A stretch of DNA of 64,000 nt, taken from assembly GCF_036245645.1 (NCBI RefSeq), contig NZ_BTPE01000006.1:205008-269007 (forward strand). Direction: 5' to 3'. Each line of letters opens with the position of its first letter. Position 1 is the first letter of the stretch. This stretch comes from Algoriphagus taiwanensis. Lineage in GTDB: Bacteria; Bacteroidota; Bacteroidia; Cytophagales; Cyclobacteriaceae. Shown here in pieces: positions 44,847 through 53,451 of the stretch. The position numbers were made by a program, and so were the translations under genes. Under the pieces are notes generated by a model, which searched no databases, was not told where the DNA came from, and worked only from the letters and a program-made list of their open reading frames with translations.

Positions 44847-45392
44847 TTATTTACTTGTCCAGTTTTCTCTGATCGACAAATGCTGAATATGCGCCAAATG
44901 GTGGGAAGAGTGCCAAGCATACATCAGTGTGACTTCCTCCAGCTTTTGGATTTTTTTGCTCTCAGGATGAAAATAAGTCTTCTGAAAATCCGATTCTTCC
45001 ATGGAATCCAGCAAAACGATCCACTTGGAGTGGATAATCCGGATCAATTGGAGAGATCCTTCCACGGGCAAGGAATAATCTGCCAAATTGGCCCAGGCCC
45101 CCTCATCGTATGGCTTTACGGTGGGTTGTGATTCGGTAAGGGCTAATTTGAATCGGATAAATGCATTCATGTGGCTATCCGCACAATGGTGAACGACTTG
45201 CCTCACAGTCCAACCGCCCGGTCTATAGGGAGTATCCAACTGAGCTACTGAAAGGGGACTTACTGCAGTAAAAAGATTGGAAGGAAAGCTACGTATCACT
45301 GATTTGGCTTCCTCAAGGTCTTGAGATGAGATGATTTCAGGAACTTGAAATTTCCCGACCGGATATTTTAAAAACTCAATATCTATTGTCAT
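44847..45392 (-). CDS. DinB/YfiT-like metal-dependent hydrolase
   Basis: A 181-residue four-helix DinB-superfamily protein with the metal-binding histidines in VVHHCADSH and WHSSHHLAHI. Related to YfiT and bacillithiol transferases; function uncertain. Starts 9 bases after comF and ends three bases before the SDR gene, so in the operon. Confidence 0.9.
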   Translation of the reverse strand: MTIDIEFLKYPVGKFQVPEIISSQDLEEAKSVIRSFPSNLFTAVSPLSVAQLDTPYRPGGWTVRQVVHHCADSHMNAFIRFKLALTESQPTVKPYDEGAWANLADYSLPVEGSLQLIRIIHSKWIVLLDSMEESDFQKTYFHPESKKIQKLEEVTLMYAWHSSHHLAHIQHLSIRENWTSK

Positions 45393-45401
45393 AAATTGAA
45401 A

Positions 45402-46097
45402 TTATTGACCACCCGCTGCGATGGTGGCTAAATCTACAGCTTTTGCCCCACTAGCCCAAAGAACATTCGCACAGGAACATAATGTAGCGCCGGTCGTGAT
45501 CACATCATCCACCAAGAGTAGGCGGAGTCCTGATACAGATATACTTTCAGGCACAGCAAAAACTTCATCCACGTTTTCCATTCGCTCCAAGCGGGACTTT
45601 TTGGTCTGAGTTTCGGTGAATTTTTTTCTTTCCAAGCAATTAAAATTCTGAATTTCAAGGATTTGAGAAAGGCCTTTTGCAAATTCCTGACTTTGATTGT
45701 ATCCCCTTCTTTTCAATTTCATGGGATGGAGGGGAACAGGTACCACAGCATCCCAAGTATTTTGGTATCCGGTATTGATCAACTCTGTGGCATACAATCG
45801 GCCCAGTTCTTCCCCTATTTCAGGTCGATTGCGATATTTCAACTGATGCAGGAGTTTTTGACTTTTGCCTTTTTTGGAAAACCTCAAGTATGACATGACC
45901 CGATTCACCTGAGTCAAGCCCTGGATTTTAGAAGTCAGTTCATTATCAAAAGGTCTCAAATGGAAATTTGCCACTGGCAGTGTCCCCTGACAAGTAGTAC
46001 AGAGGCATTTTTCAAAGTCATACAGATTGGTTCCGCACATCGGGCAGCTGCGGGGGAAAACCAAATCCAAAAAATCTTTCCACAAAAACAAACGCAT
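45402..46097 (-). CDS. ComF family phosphoribosyltransferase-like protein
   Basis: A 231-residue protein with an N-terminal zinc ribbon (CPMCGTNLYDFEKCLCTTC, residues 18-36) and a PRTase domain with the PRPP-binding motif LLLVDDVITTGATL. ComF is needed for DNA uptake in competent bacteria; in many genomes it is present without known competence. First gene of the minus-strand operon that runs to the thioesterase; its promoter region is shared with the divergent AhpD-like gene. Confidence 0.92.
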   Translation of the reverse strand: MRLFLWKDFLDLVFPRSCPMCGTNLYDFEKCLCTTCQGTLPVANFHLRPFDNELTSKIQGLTQVNRVMSYLRFSKKGKSQKLLHQLKYRNRPEIGEELGRLYATELINTGYQNTWDAVVPVPLHPMKLKRRGYNQSQEFAKGLSQILEIQNFNCLERKKFTETQTKKSRLERMENVDEVFAVPESISVSGLRLLLVDDVITTGATLCSCANVLWASGAKAVDLATIAAGGQ

Positions 46098-46176
46098 CGG
46101 TAAAAAGTATTGTTGAACAACCTTAGGGTAAAATATGCGGTATATTTACACCATTAAACTATACTCCTAAAATTTA

Positions 46177-46521
46177 ATGAATCTGATAGAAGAATTCAAC
46201 GCCTATCGTTCTCAAATGAACGAAAAAATCATGGCAGAGGACAATAAAGTGATCAAGCGCTTTTTCAACCTGGATACCAATACCTACGCAGAGGGTGCAT
46301 TGGATGTCAAAACCAAAGAAGTGATTGGTTTGGCCTGTTCTATGGTTTTAAGATGTGACGATTGCATCAAATATCACTTGGGAAAATCATTTGAAGCAGG
46401 AGTAAGCAGAAAAGAAGTCTTTGAAGTATTTTCGATAGGTATGATTATCGGAGGCTCTATTGTGATTCCTCATTTGAGAAGAGCGGTAGAATATTGGGAA
46501 GAGCTTGAAAATCAAGGATAA
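46177..46521 (+). CDS. AhpD-like carboxymuconolactone decarboxylase family protein
   Basis: A 114-residue all-alpha protein with the redox CxxC-x3-H motif: Cys60-Asp-Asp-Cys63 and His67. These act as peroxidase adaptors or alkylhydroperoxidases. First gene of a plus-strand run with the next two genes; divergent from comF. Confidence 0.88.
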   Translation: MNLIEEFNAYRSQMNEKIMAEDNKVIKRFFNLDTNTYAEGALDVKTKEVIGLACSMVLRCDDCIKYHLGKSFEAGVSRKEVFEVFSIGMIIGGSIVIPHLRRAVEYWEELENQG

Positions 46522-46524
46522 AGC

Positions 46525-46884
46525 ATGTTTAAAAGGGATTTGGATCTGGAAAAGAGATGGTCTAAGCTTTTAACAGGCTTGGAGTCTGCAGTGGGTAAAA
46601 AACCCAAAGATCTAAATGGCGTATTGTTTTTGATTGGAGTACAAGAATTGGGTAAAGGGCCTCATACCTTTTCAAAAGAACAAAAGCAGGATTTGATGCA
46701 CATTGCTATTTGCAAAGTGCTGAGCTATGCCGGATTTTACGAATTGGACTTTGTGGATCAAGAAGGATGGCCCCACTGGAAGTTGGTAAAAGAATTGCCG
46801 CATATCGATTTATTGGAACAGGAAAAACTGCTAAAACTTCAAGTTTTGGAGTATTTCGAAAAAGAATATCAAATAGAAATCTGA
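46525..46884 (+). CDS. Conserved hypothetical protein
   Basis: 119 residues, no leader or membrane span. FLIGVQELGKGPHTFSKEQK and MHIAICKVLSYAGFYEL are the most distinctive stretches. I cannot assign a family. It starts three bases after the AhpD-like gene and its stop directly abuts the xth start, so it is co-transcribed with both. Confidence 0.75.
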   Translation: MFKRDLDLEKRWSKLLTGLESAVGKKPKDLNGVLFLIGVQELGKGPHTFSKEQKQDLMHIAICKVLSYAGFYELDFVDQEGWPHWKLVKELPHIDLLEQEKLLKLQVLEYFEKEYQIEI

Positions 46885-47652
46885 ATGAAGCTTATTTCTT
46901 ACAACGTCAATGGAATCCGATCCGCTTTAAATAAAGGTTTTGCGGAGTGGTTGTCCAAAGAAAATCCAGATATCATTGGTTTACAAGAAATTAAGGCCCA
47001 GGAAAAAGACGTAGATGCCAGTATTTTTACTGATTTGGGGTATGAACTCTATTGGATGCCAGCTCAGAAAAAAGGCTACAGCGGGGTAGCGATTTTCACC
47101 AAAATCAAACCTAAATCGGTGAAATATGGCATGGGCTTAAACAAATACGATGATGAAGGAAGAGTCATTCAAGCGGATTTTGAAGGGTTTTCTTTTATTT
47201 CCTCTTATTTCCCCTCTGGAACTACGGGCGATATCAGACAAGATTTCAAATATGAATTTCTGGATGACATCTACGGATACATGCAAGATTTAAGGCGTAC
47301 ATATCCTAAATTAATCTTGAGTGGAGATTATAACATTTGCCATAAAGCTATCGACATCCACAATCCGGTATCCAACAAAAATTCATCGGGCTTCCTTCCT
47401 GAAGAAAGAGCTTGGATGGATAAGTTCACAGAATCCGGATTTATAGATACATTCAGGCACTTCAATCCTGAACCTCATCAGTATACTTGGTGGAGTTTTC
47501 GCGCCAATTCTCGGGCAAAAAATCTAGGTTGGAGAATAGATTACCATATGGCAACCAATGAATTGCGAAACAAATTAAAAAGTGCCGTAATTTTGCCAGA
47601 TGTTAAGCATTCGGATCATTGTCCGATTGTCTTAGAATTAGAAACAGAATAA
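46885..47652 (+). CDS. xth: Exodeoxyribonuclease III
   Basis: A 255-residue AP endonuclease/exonuclease of the EEP superfamily. Metal and catalytic motifs are present: SYNVNGIRSALNKGF, LQEIKAQEK (Glu), SGDYNICHKAIDI (Asp-Asn) and HSDHCPI (Asp-His). It cuts at abasic sites in base-excision repair. It is translated directly after the upstream hypothetical gene. Confidence 0.95.
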   Translation: MKLISYNVNGIRSALNKGFAEWLSKENPDIIGLQEIKAQEKDVDASIFTDLGYELYWMPAQKKGYSGVAIFTKIKPKSVKYGMGLNKYDDEGRVIQADFEGFSFISSYFPSGTTGDIRQDFKYEFLDDIYGYMQDLRRTYPKLILSGDYNICHKAIDIHNPVSNKNSSGFLPEERAWMDKFTESGFIDTFRHFNPEPHQYTWWSFRANSRAKNLGWRIDYHMATNELRNKLKSAVILPDVKHSDHCPIVLELETE

Positions 47653-47686
47653 GTAAATAAAGTCTTGACAGAAGAATAATTCCCCT

Positions 47687-48088
47687 ATGAAATCCATAAA
47701 AATTTCAATCCCTTCTCTGATTGAGAATATAAAAATCATCGAAAGCTTTATTGACAATGCAAAGGAAAGCTTCGAAATCAATGATGATATCTATGGGAAT
47801 ATTATGATTTCTGTAACTGAATGCATCAGTAATGCTATCATCCATGGAAATGGAGGAGACAAAAATAAATTGGTCAACCTAGAGCTAAAAATGGAGGATG
47901 ATCAACTCAAATTTATTATTCAAGACGAAGGACAAGGTTTTGACCTATCTGAATTACCTGACCCTACATCTCCGGAAAATTTGGAAAAACCGGGAGGCAG
48001 GGGAATCTTTCTCATTCGTCACCTCAGTGATGAGGTAAAATTTGAAGAAGGAGGGAAGAAGACTATCCTTTCCTTTTATATGGACTAA
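47687..48088 (+). CDS. RsbW-like ATP-binding protein (anti-sigma kinase fold)
   Basis: A 133-residue HATPase (GHKL) domain protein with N box ECISNAIIHGN, G1 box DEGQGFD and G2 box GGRGIFLIRHL. The fold is that of RsbW/SpoIIAB serine kinases that bind sigma factors or anti-anti-sigma STAS proteins. No STAS partner is in the window. The start of ybeY follows after one base. Confidence 0.9.
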   Translation: MKSIKISIPSLIENIKIIESFIDNAKESFEINDDIYGNIMISVTECISNAIIHGNGGDKNKLVNLELKMEDDQLKFIIQDEGQGFDLSELPDPTSPENLEKPGGRGIFLIRHLSDEVKFEEGGKKTILSFYMD

Positions 48089-48089
48089 A

Positions 48090-48515
48090 ATGGCTATCCA
48101 ATTCTTCACAGAAGATATTCGATTCGATCTTCCAGATAAAAGGAAAAGAAAAGCCTGGTTGAAATCATTGGCATCAGCCGAGAAATTCTCAATAGGTGAA
48201 TTGAATTATATATTCTGCTCAGATGAACATCTCTACGAAATCAATCTGGAATATCTCAATCACAAAACCTACACTGATATTATCACATTTGACAATTCAG
48301 AAGAGGAAGATAAGATCGAAGGAGATATTTTCATCTCTATTGAAAGAGTAAGAGATAATGCCCAAAAAGAGAATGTCTCTGAAGCTGATGAGTTGAGCCG
48401 TGTGATTTCACATGGTCTCTTTCACCTAATGGGGTACAAAGACAAATCCAAGGAACAAGCTCAAGAGATGAGAGCTCAGGAAGAAAAAGCTATTCTTCTT
48501 TATAAGAAATTATAA
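48090..48515 (+). CDS. ybeY: Endoribonuclease YbeY
   Basis: A 141-residue protein with the YbeY metal-site motif SHGLFHLMGYKDKS. The third histidine of the E. coli-type H-x3-H-x5-H is Asp here, as often in this phylum. It matures 16S rRNA 3' ends and rescues ribosomes. The ATG at 48090 (MAIQFFTEDIRFDL) is right after the RsbW-like stop. Confidence 0.93.
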   Translation: MAIQFFTEDIRFDLPDKRKRKAWLKSLASAEKFSIGELNYIFCSDEHLYEINLEYLNHKTYTDIITFDNSEEEDKIEGDIFISIERVRDNAQKENVSEADELSRVISHGLFHLMGYKDKSKEQAQEMRAQEEKAILLYKKL

Positions 48516-48517
48516 AA

Positions 48518-48533
48518 CGTTTCACGTGAAACA
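48518..48533. promoter_or_regulatory. parS-like ParB site 1
   Basis: CGTTTCACGTGAAACA matches the conserved parS palindrome TGTTTCACGTGAAACA at 15 of 16 bases. It lies upstream of mnmG, a usual origin-proximal place. Confidence 0.85.
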
Positions 48534-48553
48534 GTACCAACTTATCCAAGTGA

Positions 48554-48569
48554 CGTTTCACGTGGAACA
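48554..48569. promoter_or_regulatory. parS-like ParB site 2
   Basis: CGTTTCACGTGGAACA matches the parS consensus at 14 of 16 bases; 36 bases from site 1, 15 bases before the mnmG start. Confidence 0.75.
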
Positions 48570-48583
48570 TACAATAAATACAC

Positions 48584-50449
48584 ATGTTTCAGAAGTATGA
48601 TGTAATAGTAGTAGGGGCAGGACATGCAGGCTGTGAGGCAGCTCATGCAGCAGCAAAAATGGGATCGAAAGTCCTGCTTTGTACTATGAACATGAACACA
48701 ATCGCACAGATGTCCTGCAATCCGGCAATGGGCGGAGTGGCAAAAGGTCAGATTGTAAGAGAAATCGATGCGCTCGGTGGAATGTCAGGAATCATTTCTG
48801 ATCGATCGATGATACAATTCCGAATGCTCAATCGATCTAAAGGGCCAGCTATGTGGTCTCCACGAACGCAAAATGACAGAATGCGCTTTGCAGAAGAATG
48901 GAGAATGGCCCTGGAACAAACTCCAAATGTTGACTTTTGGCAAGAAATGGTAACTGGAATTCTTGTTAAAGATGGTAAAGTCAGAGGAGTACGGACAGGA
49001 ATTGGTATAGAAATAGAATCAGAAGCGGTGGTTCTTACCAATGGAACTTTCCTAAATGGAATCATCCACATAGGAGAAAAACAATTTGGAGGAGGGAGAA
49101 CAGGAGAAGCAGCGGCAAAAGGAATAACAGAGCAGCTGGTACAATTGGGTTTTGAAGCCGGAAGAATGAAAACAGGCACTCCACCTAGAGTAGATGGACG
49201 AAGCCTTGATTATTCAAAAATGGAAGAGCAACTCGGTGATGAGAATCCAGAAAAATTCTCCTATTTGGATATAACTCAGCCTCTCCAAAATCAAAAAAGC
49301 TGCTGGATTACTTACACAAACAAGGAAGTTCACCAAACCCTCGAAACAGGATTTGATCGATCACCTATGTTCAATGGACGGATTCAAGGCCTTGGCCCAC
49401 GTTATTGCCCTAGCATAGAGGATAAAATCAACCGATTTGCAGAGCGTGAAAGACATCAGATTTTCGTAGAGCCTGAAGGATGGAATACAGTAGAAATATA
49501 TGTAAATGGCTTCTCCACATCTCTTCCTGAGGACGTCCAATACAAGGCACTGAGACAAATTCCAGGATTTGAAAATGCCAAAATGTTCAGACCAGGTTAT
49601 GCTATTGAATATGACTTTTTTCCACCTACCCAACTTCATCTCACACTTGAAACACAATTAGTAGAAAATCTATATTTCGCTGGCCAAATCAATGGAACTA
49701 CAGGCTACGAAGAAGCAGCTTCACAAGGATTGATTGCAGGAATTAATGCAAGCTTAAAAGTTCAGGAAAAAGATCCTTTTCTTCTACAAAGGTCTGATGC
49801 GTATATAGGAGTTCTAATTGACGACTTGATCAATAAGGGCACTGAAGAGCCCTATAGAATGTTTACTTCCCGTGCAGAATTCAGACTCTTGCTCAGGCAA
49901 GATAATGCGGATCTGAGACTCACTGAGAAAGGATATCAAATCGGACTTGCAGAAGAAGAAAGAATGCAAGCTATGCAAGACAAGAAATCCAAGACAGCTC
50001 ATCTAATCAATGATCTAAAGCAGAAAAAATGGACACCGGAGGAGATCAATCCCTCACTAGAGGCATTGGGTACAGCCACTATTCAAGAAAAAACGACCAT
50101 TGAAAAGCTGCTGAAAAGACCTCAAATCGGAATACAGGATTTAAAGGCTATCCATTCTGAATTTGATCAATACTTGTCAAAATATTCAAAAGAAGTTTTG
50201 GAACAGGCAGAGATCCAAATCAAATACGAAAGCTATTTGGAAAAAGAACAGCAAATGGTCCAAAAGCTTTCCAATATGGAGAATTTTAGAATTCCCCATA
50301 AATTCGACTATCTGGCAATCACAGCTCTTTCCGCAGAGGGAAGACAAAAGCTGAATAAAATCCGACCGGAAACCCTCGGCCAAGCTTCAAGAATAAGTGG
50401 GGTTTCACCGGCAGATTTGTCTATTCTTACGGTGTACCTTGGAAAATAA
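48584..50449 (+). CDS. mnmG: tRNA uridine-5-carboxymethylaminomethyl modification enzyme MnmG
   Basis: A 621-residue MnmG/GidA. N-terminal FAD motif VVGAGHAGCEAA, then CNPAMGGVAKGQ, MLNRSKGPAMWSPR and the C-terminal helical part. With MnmE it modifies U34 of certain tRNAs. It sits next to parS-like sites, in agreement with its usual place near oriC. Confidence 0.97.
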   Translation: MFQKYDVIVVGAGHAGCEAAHAAAKMGSKVLLCTMNMNTIAQMSCNPAMGGVAKGQIVREIDALGGMSGIISDRSMIQFRMLNRSKGPAMWSPRTQNDRMRFAEEWRMALEQTPNVDFWQEMVTGILVKDGKVRGVRTGIGIEIESEAVVLTNGTFLNGIIHIGEKQFGGGRTGEAAAKGITEQLVQLGFEAGRMKTGTPPRVDGRSLDYSKMEEQLGDENPEKFSYLDITQPLQNQKSCWITYTNKEVHQTLETGFDRSPMFNGRIQGLGPRYCPSIEDKINRFAERERHQIFVEPEGWNTVEIYVNGFSTSLPEDVQYKALRQIPGFENAKMFRPGYAIEYDFFPPTQLHLTLETQLVENLYFAGQINGTTGYEEAASQGLIAGINASLKVQEKDPFLLQRSDAYIGVLIDDLINKGTEEPYRMFTSRAEFRLLLRQDNADLRLTEKGYQIGLAEEERMQAMQDKKSKTAHLINDLKQKKWTPEEINPSLEALGTATIQEKTTIEKLLKRPQIGIQDLKAIHSEFDQYLSKYSKEVLEQAEIQIKYESYLEKEQQMVQKLSNMENFRIPHKFDYLAITALSAEGRQKLNKIRPETLGQASRISGVSPADLSILTVYLGK

Positions 50450-50450
50450 G

Positions 50451-51344
50451 ATGACAGAAAGACTAGTCAAATGCCCACTCTGTAAAAGTGGGCATTTTCT
50501 TAACTATCACGAAATCAAAGACTTTTCAGTAAGTAAAGAGCATTTCTTACTTAATAAGTGTGCAGATTGTCAACTGATTTTCACTAACCCGAGGCCTACC
50601 AAAGAGAGCATAGCTCCTTACTATGATTTTCCTGATTACTATTCCCACCAAACCGAAGCCAAATCCATTACACATTGGATATACAATCAGGTTAAAAAGA
50701 AAAATCTGAGTAATAAATTATCCTTGATCAATTCACTGAGCCAGGATAAATCCCTACTCGACTATGGATGTGGCGCGGGAGATTTGATTCACTATGCACA
50801 AAACAAAGGATGGAAAGTCTCAGGCATAGAACCCAATCCAGGAGCTAGGGCAATAGCCAATCAAAAAACAAAAAATAAAGTAAAAGAGGAGATAGAAGAA
50901 CTAAAGAAAAACAAAGAGTTTTCCGTAATCACTCTATTCCACGTTTTGGAGCATATACATGATTTAAGAAAGACTGTAAAAAAAATACTAACTCATTTAA
51001 AATCAGAAGGTTATTTAATAATAGCCGTGCCAAATCCGGAATCTTGGGATGCCAGAAAATATGGAGATAAATGGGCAGGATGGGATGTTCCCCGCCATCT
51101 ATATCACTTCAATGAGGAAGCTATTCAGCAATTTCAACAGATTTTCGATTTAAACTTAGTGGATAAAAGGCCCATGCTTTTTGACAGCTACTATGTTTCT
51201 TTACTTTCTGAGGGATATAAAGAAGAAAAAGCATCCCTCGTTAAAAAATACCTAAACGCCATACAATCAGGATATCAATCCAACAAAAAGGCAAAAGCTA
51301 ATAATAGCTATTCCAGTAACATTTATATTTTTCAAAAAAAGTGA
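50451..51344 (+). CDS. Class I SAM-dependent methyltransferase
   Basis: 297 residues from the ATG at 50451. An N-terminal zinc-ribbon-like part (CPLCKSGHFLNYHE ... KCADCQLIF) precedes a Rossmann methyltransferase with motif I LLDYGCGAGDLIHYA and IEPNPGAR. The substrate is not clear; this two-part type resembles sugar or polyketide-associated methyltransferases. One base follows the mnmG stop; the next gene overlaps its stop. Confidence 0.85.
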   Translation: MTERLVKCPLCKSGHFLNYHEIKDFSVSKEHFLLNKCADCQLIFTNPRPTKESIAPYYDFPDYYSHQTEAKSITHWIYNQVKKKNLSNKLSLINSLSQDKSLLDYGCGAGDLIHYAQNKGWKVSGIEPNPGARAIANQKTKNKVKEEIEELKKNKEFSVITLFHVLEHIHDLRKTVKKILTHLKSEGYLIIAVPNPESWDARKYGDKWAGWDVPRHLYHFNEEAIQQFQQIFDLNLVDKRPMLFDSYYVSLLSEGYKEEKASLVKKYLNAIQSGYQSNKKAKANNSYSSNIYIFQKK

Positions 51345-53020
51345 GAAATCTAAAACCACTCATTTACTTCATTCTAATTGGAACAATTTATTCCTGTGCC
51401 AAAATCAGTGCGCCATTAGGAGGACCCGTAGATGAAGACCCACCCAAACTTCTTGAAGCCAATCCTACAGACCAATCCCTAAATATCAAACCTGAAGAGT
51501 TGGTCTTGACATTTGATGAATACGTCCAACTGGACAATCCAAGCAAAGGGATTATCATAACTCCTAGAATAAACAAAGAAGAAGTCATTTTTTCCGCAAA
51601 CAAAAACAAGATTACAGTAGCACTCAATCAGGAATTAGAGGAAAACACGACTTATGTCTTTGACTTTCAAAAATCAGTGGTAGATGTATCTGAAAAGAAC
51701 CCAGCTGAAAATCTCAAGCTGGTATTTTCGACCACCGATTACATAGATAGTCTAAGCATTTCTGGAAGAGTGGATTATATTTTTCCTCCAAATAAAATGG
51801 ACTATAAAAATGTCCTAGTTGGAATTTATCCACTCAACGACACCACCGACGTCTTTACGGCCAATCCTTACTACCTAAGTCAAGTGGACACAAGTGGTAA
51901 TTTCAGCATCAGCAACATCAAAAATGGACTCTACCGAGCCTATGCTTGGAAAGATGACAACGGAAACCTCAAAGCGGAATTCAAAAATGAGGAGTATGAC
52001 TTTCTAGTTGACACACTCCATATCGAAAACAACATATCTGCAATTCAATTTAACCTATCCAAGGCAGACCTAACTCCAATTAGAATCCTAAGAACCTCCA
52101 ATTTTGGAAGAAACTTCGATCTGATCCTGAATAAAAATGCAGTTCAACCTACAATAAATCAGGAATCACTAGGGGAAGAATACTTTTTTATAGAAAGTGA
52201 CAAAAGAATCAGAATTTATCCCAATACTGCAAAGGAAGACAGCATTGCATTTCCCATTCAACTCCAGGATTCCACAGGATTTAAGGTAGATACCTTGATT
52301 TATGCGAAATTTCCCGAAACAGACCGAAAACCGGAGAAATTAACAATCACTGCCAATTCAGGAAAGAATTTTTTCGGAAAGCTGGACGTAGAGCTAAAAT
52401 TCAACAAACCGGTATTAGCAATCAACACGGATTCACTCTTCGTAAAATATGATTCAGCTTCCCTTTTCAAAATCAATCCCACAGACTTCTATTTCACAGA
52501 CTCCACAAAGAGGGATTTGCTGAAAATCAGCTTGACTATTCCAGATTCGATTTCAAAGGAGATTTTCACTCTTATTGCAGCTGACTCTACATTTAAAGAT
52601 ATAGAAGATCAGTTCAATGAAAGTGTCCTGGAAGCAAATTACCGTAAACTTAAGAGGGAAAGTTTGGCTGATGGAATATCAGGACGAATTGAAGGTGCAA
52701 GCCCACCATTTATTTTACAAGTGTTGGATACTAAAAATCAGATCATAAGAGAAGAATACCTCGATTCACAAGACTTTGAAATCAAACTGATCGAGCCAGG
52801 CACCTTCCAATTACGAGTGATCGAAGATAGAAATGGAAACAGACGGTGGGACCCTTCTAATATTTTGGAAAAACGGTTAGCAGAAAGGGTCTTTTTCTTT
52901 AAAGGTGAAGATGGCAAAGATCAAATCATCATCAGAAGTGGATGGACTTTGGAAGACCAAGTCATCGTAGCAAGCCCTCCTACAGGAATAAACACAGGAA
53001 AAAAGCCCGTGGACAACTAA
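51341..53020 (+). CDS. Ig-like domain lipoprotein
   Basis: A 559-residue predicted lipoprotein that starts with GTG at 51341, overlapping the previous stop (GTGA). Lipobox YSC is near residue 19. The N-terminal APLGGPVDEDPPKLLEANP followed by an Ig-like strand set (LVLTFDEYVQLDNPSKGIII) is a well-known Bacteroidota lipoprotein type (SbsA-like Ig). Function unknown; envelope. Confidence 0.85.
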   Translation: MRNLKPLIYFILIGTIYSCAKISAPLGGPVDEDPPKLLEANPTDQSLNIKPEELVLTFDEYVQLDNPSKGIIITPRINKEEVIFSANKNKITVALNQELEENTTYVFDFQKSVVDVSEKNPAENLKLVFSTTDYIDSLSISGRVDYIFPPNKMDYKNVLVGIYPLNDTTDVFTANPYYLSQVDTSGNFSISNIKNGLYRAYAWKDDNGNLKAEFKNEEYDFLVDTLHIENNISAIQFNLSKADLTPIRILRTSNFGRNFDLILNKNAVQPTINQESLGEEYFFIESDKRIRIYPNTAKEDSIAFPIQLQDSTGFKVDTLIYAKFPETDRKPEKLTITANSGKNFFGKLDVELKFNKPVLAINTDSLFVKYDSASLFKINPTDFYFTDSTKRDLLKISLTIPDSISKEIFTLIAADSTFKDIEDQFNESVLEANYRKLKRESLADGISGRIEGASPPFILQVLDTKNQIIREEYLDSQDFEIKLIEPGTFQLRVIEDRNGNRRWDPSNILEKRLAERVFFFKGEDGKDQIIIRSGWTLEDQVIVASPPTGINTGKKPVDN

Positions 53021-53451
53021 CGGATAACCGGTGGATAAAAAGCTATTTTTCCCCAAGACAGAAAGACTTATTTCCAATATTGACTCTTCTTGTTCAAAAC
53101 CGCCACTTTATCCACGCTTAAATTAATGACTATCCACAGAGCACTTGATAACAGAGGAAAAAGAAAGATATATCAACACAATGAAGACAAAAAATATATT
53201 TTATTGATTTACAATACCTTATATGTCAATAAAAGGTGGACAACCTGTGAATGCAGAGAATCAAACTTCAAAAAATTGTGAATTGAAACCGGTGAATCCT
53301 TTATCCACAAATCCACAGCCTTAATAACCTTAATAGATTTTTTTATATAAATAATTTAATAAAATTATAGCCTTGTGGATTTGTGAATAGCTTTTGTTTA
53401 TCCATTTAGGATTTGGTAATATTAGGTTGTTCAAACCCAAAATTGCCATCC
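53021..53451. other. Candidate chromosomal origin (oriC): DnaA-box-like cluster with AT-rich stretch
   Basis: No gene is convincing here. One perfect TTATCCACA box (53301-53309) and near matches at 53108-53116 (TTATCCACG), 53130-53138 (CTATCCACA) and, inverted, 53030-53038 (TTATCCACC) and 53374-53382 (AAATCCACA) are present. Two AT-rich segments (about 53190-53235 and 53330-53370) could be unwinding elements. mnmG and parS-like sites are within 5 kb. Replication start is inferred, not shown. Confidence 0.65.

Noticed and set aside
48412..48460. YbeY apparently lacking its third metal histidine
   Set aside because: HGLFHLMGYKD with Asp is usual in this phylum, so it is not a defect.
53090..53281. 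63-codon frame in the candidate oriC
   Set aside because: Composition and DnaA-box overlap argue for noncoding DNA; no similarity to any family recognised.
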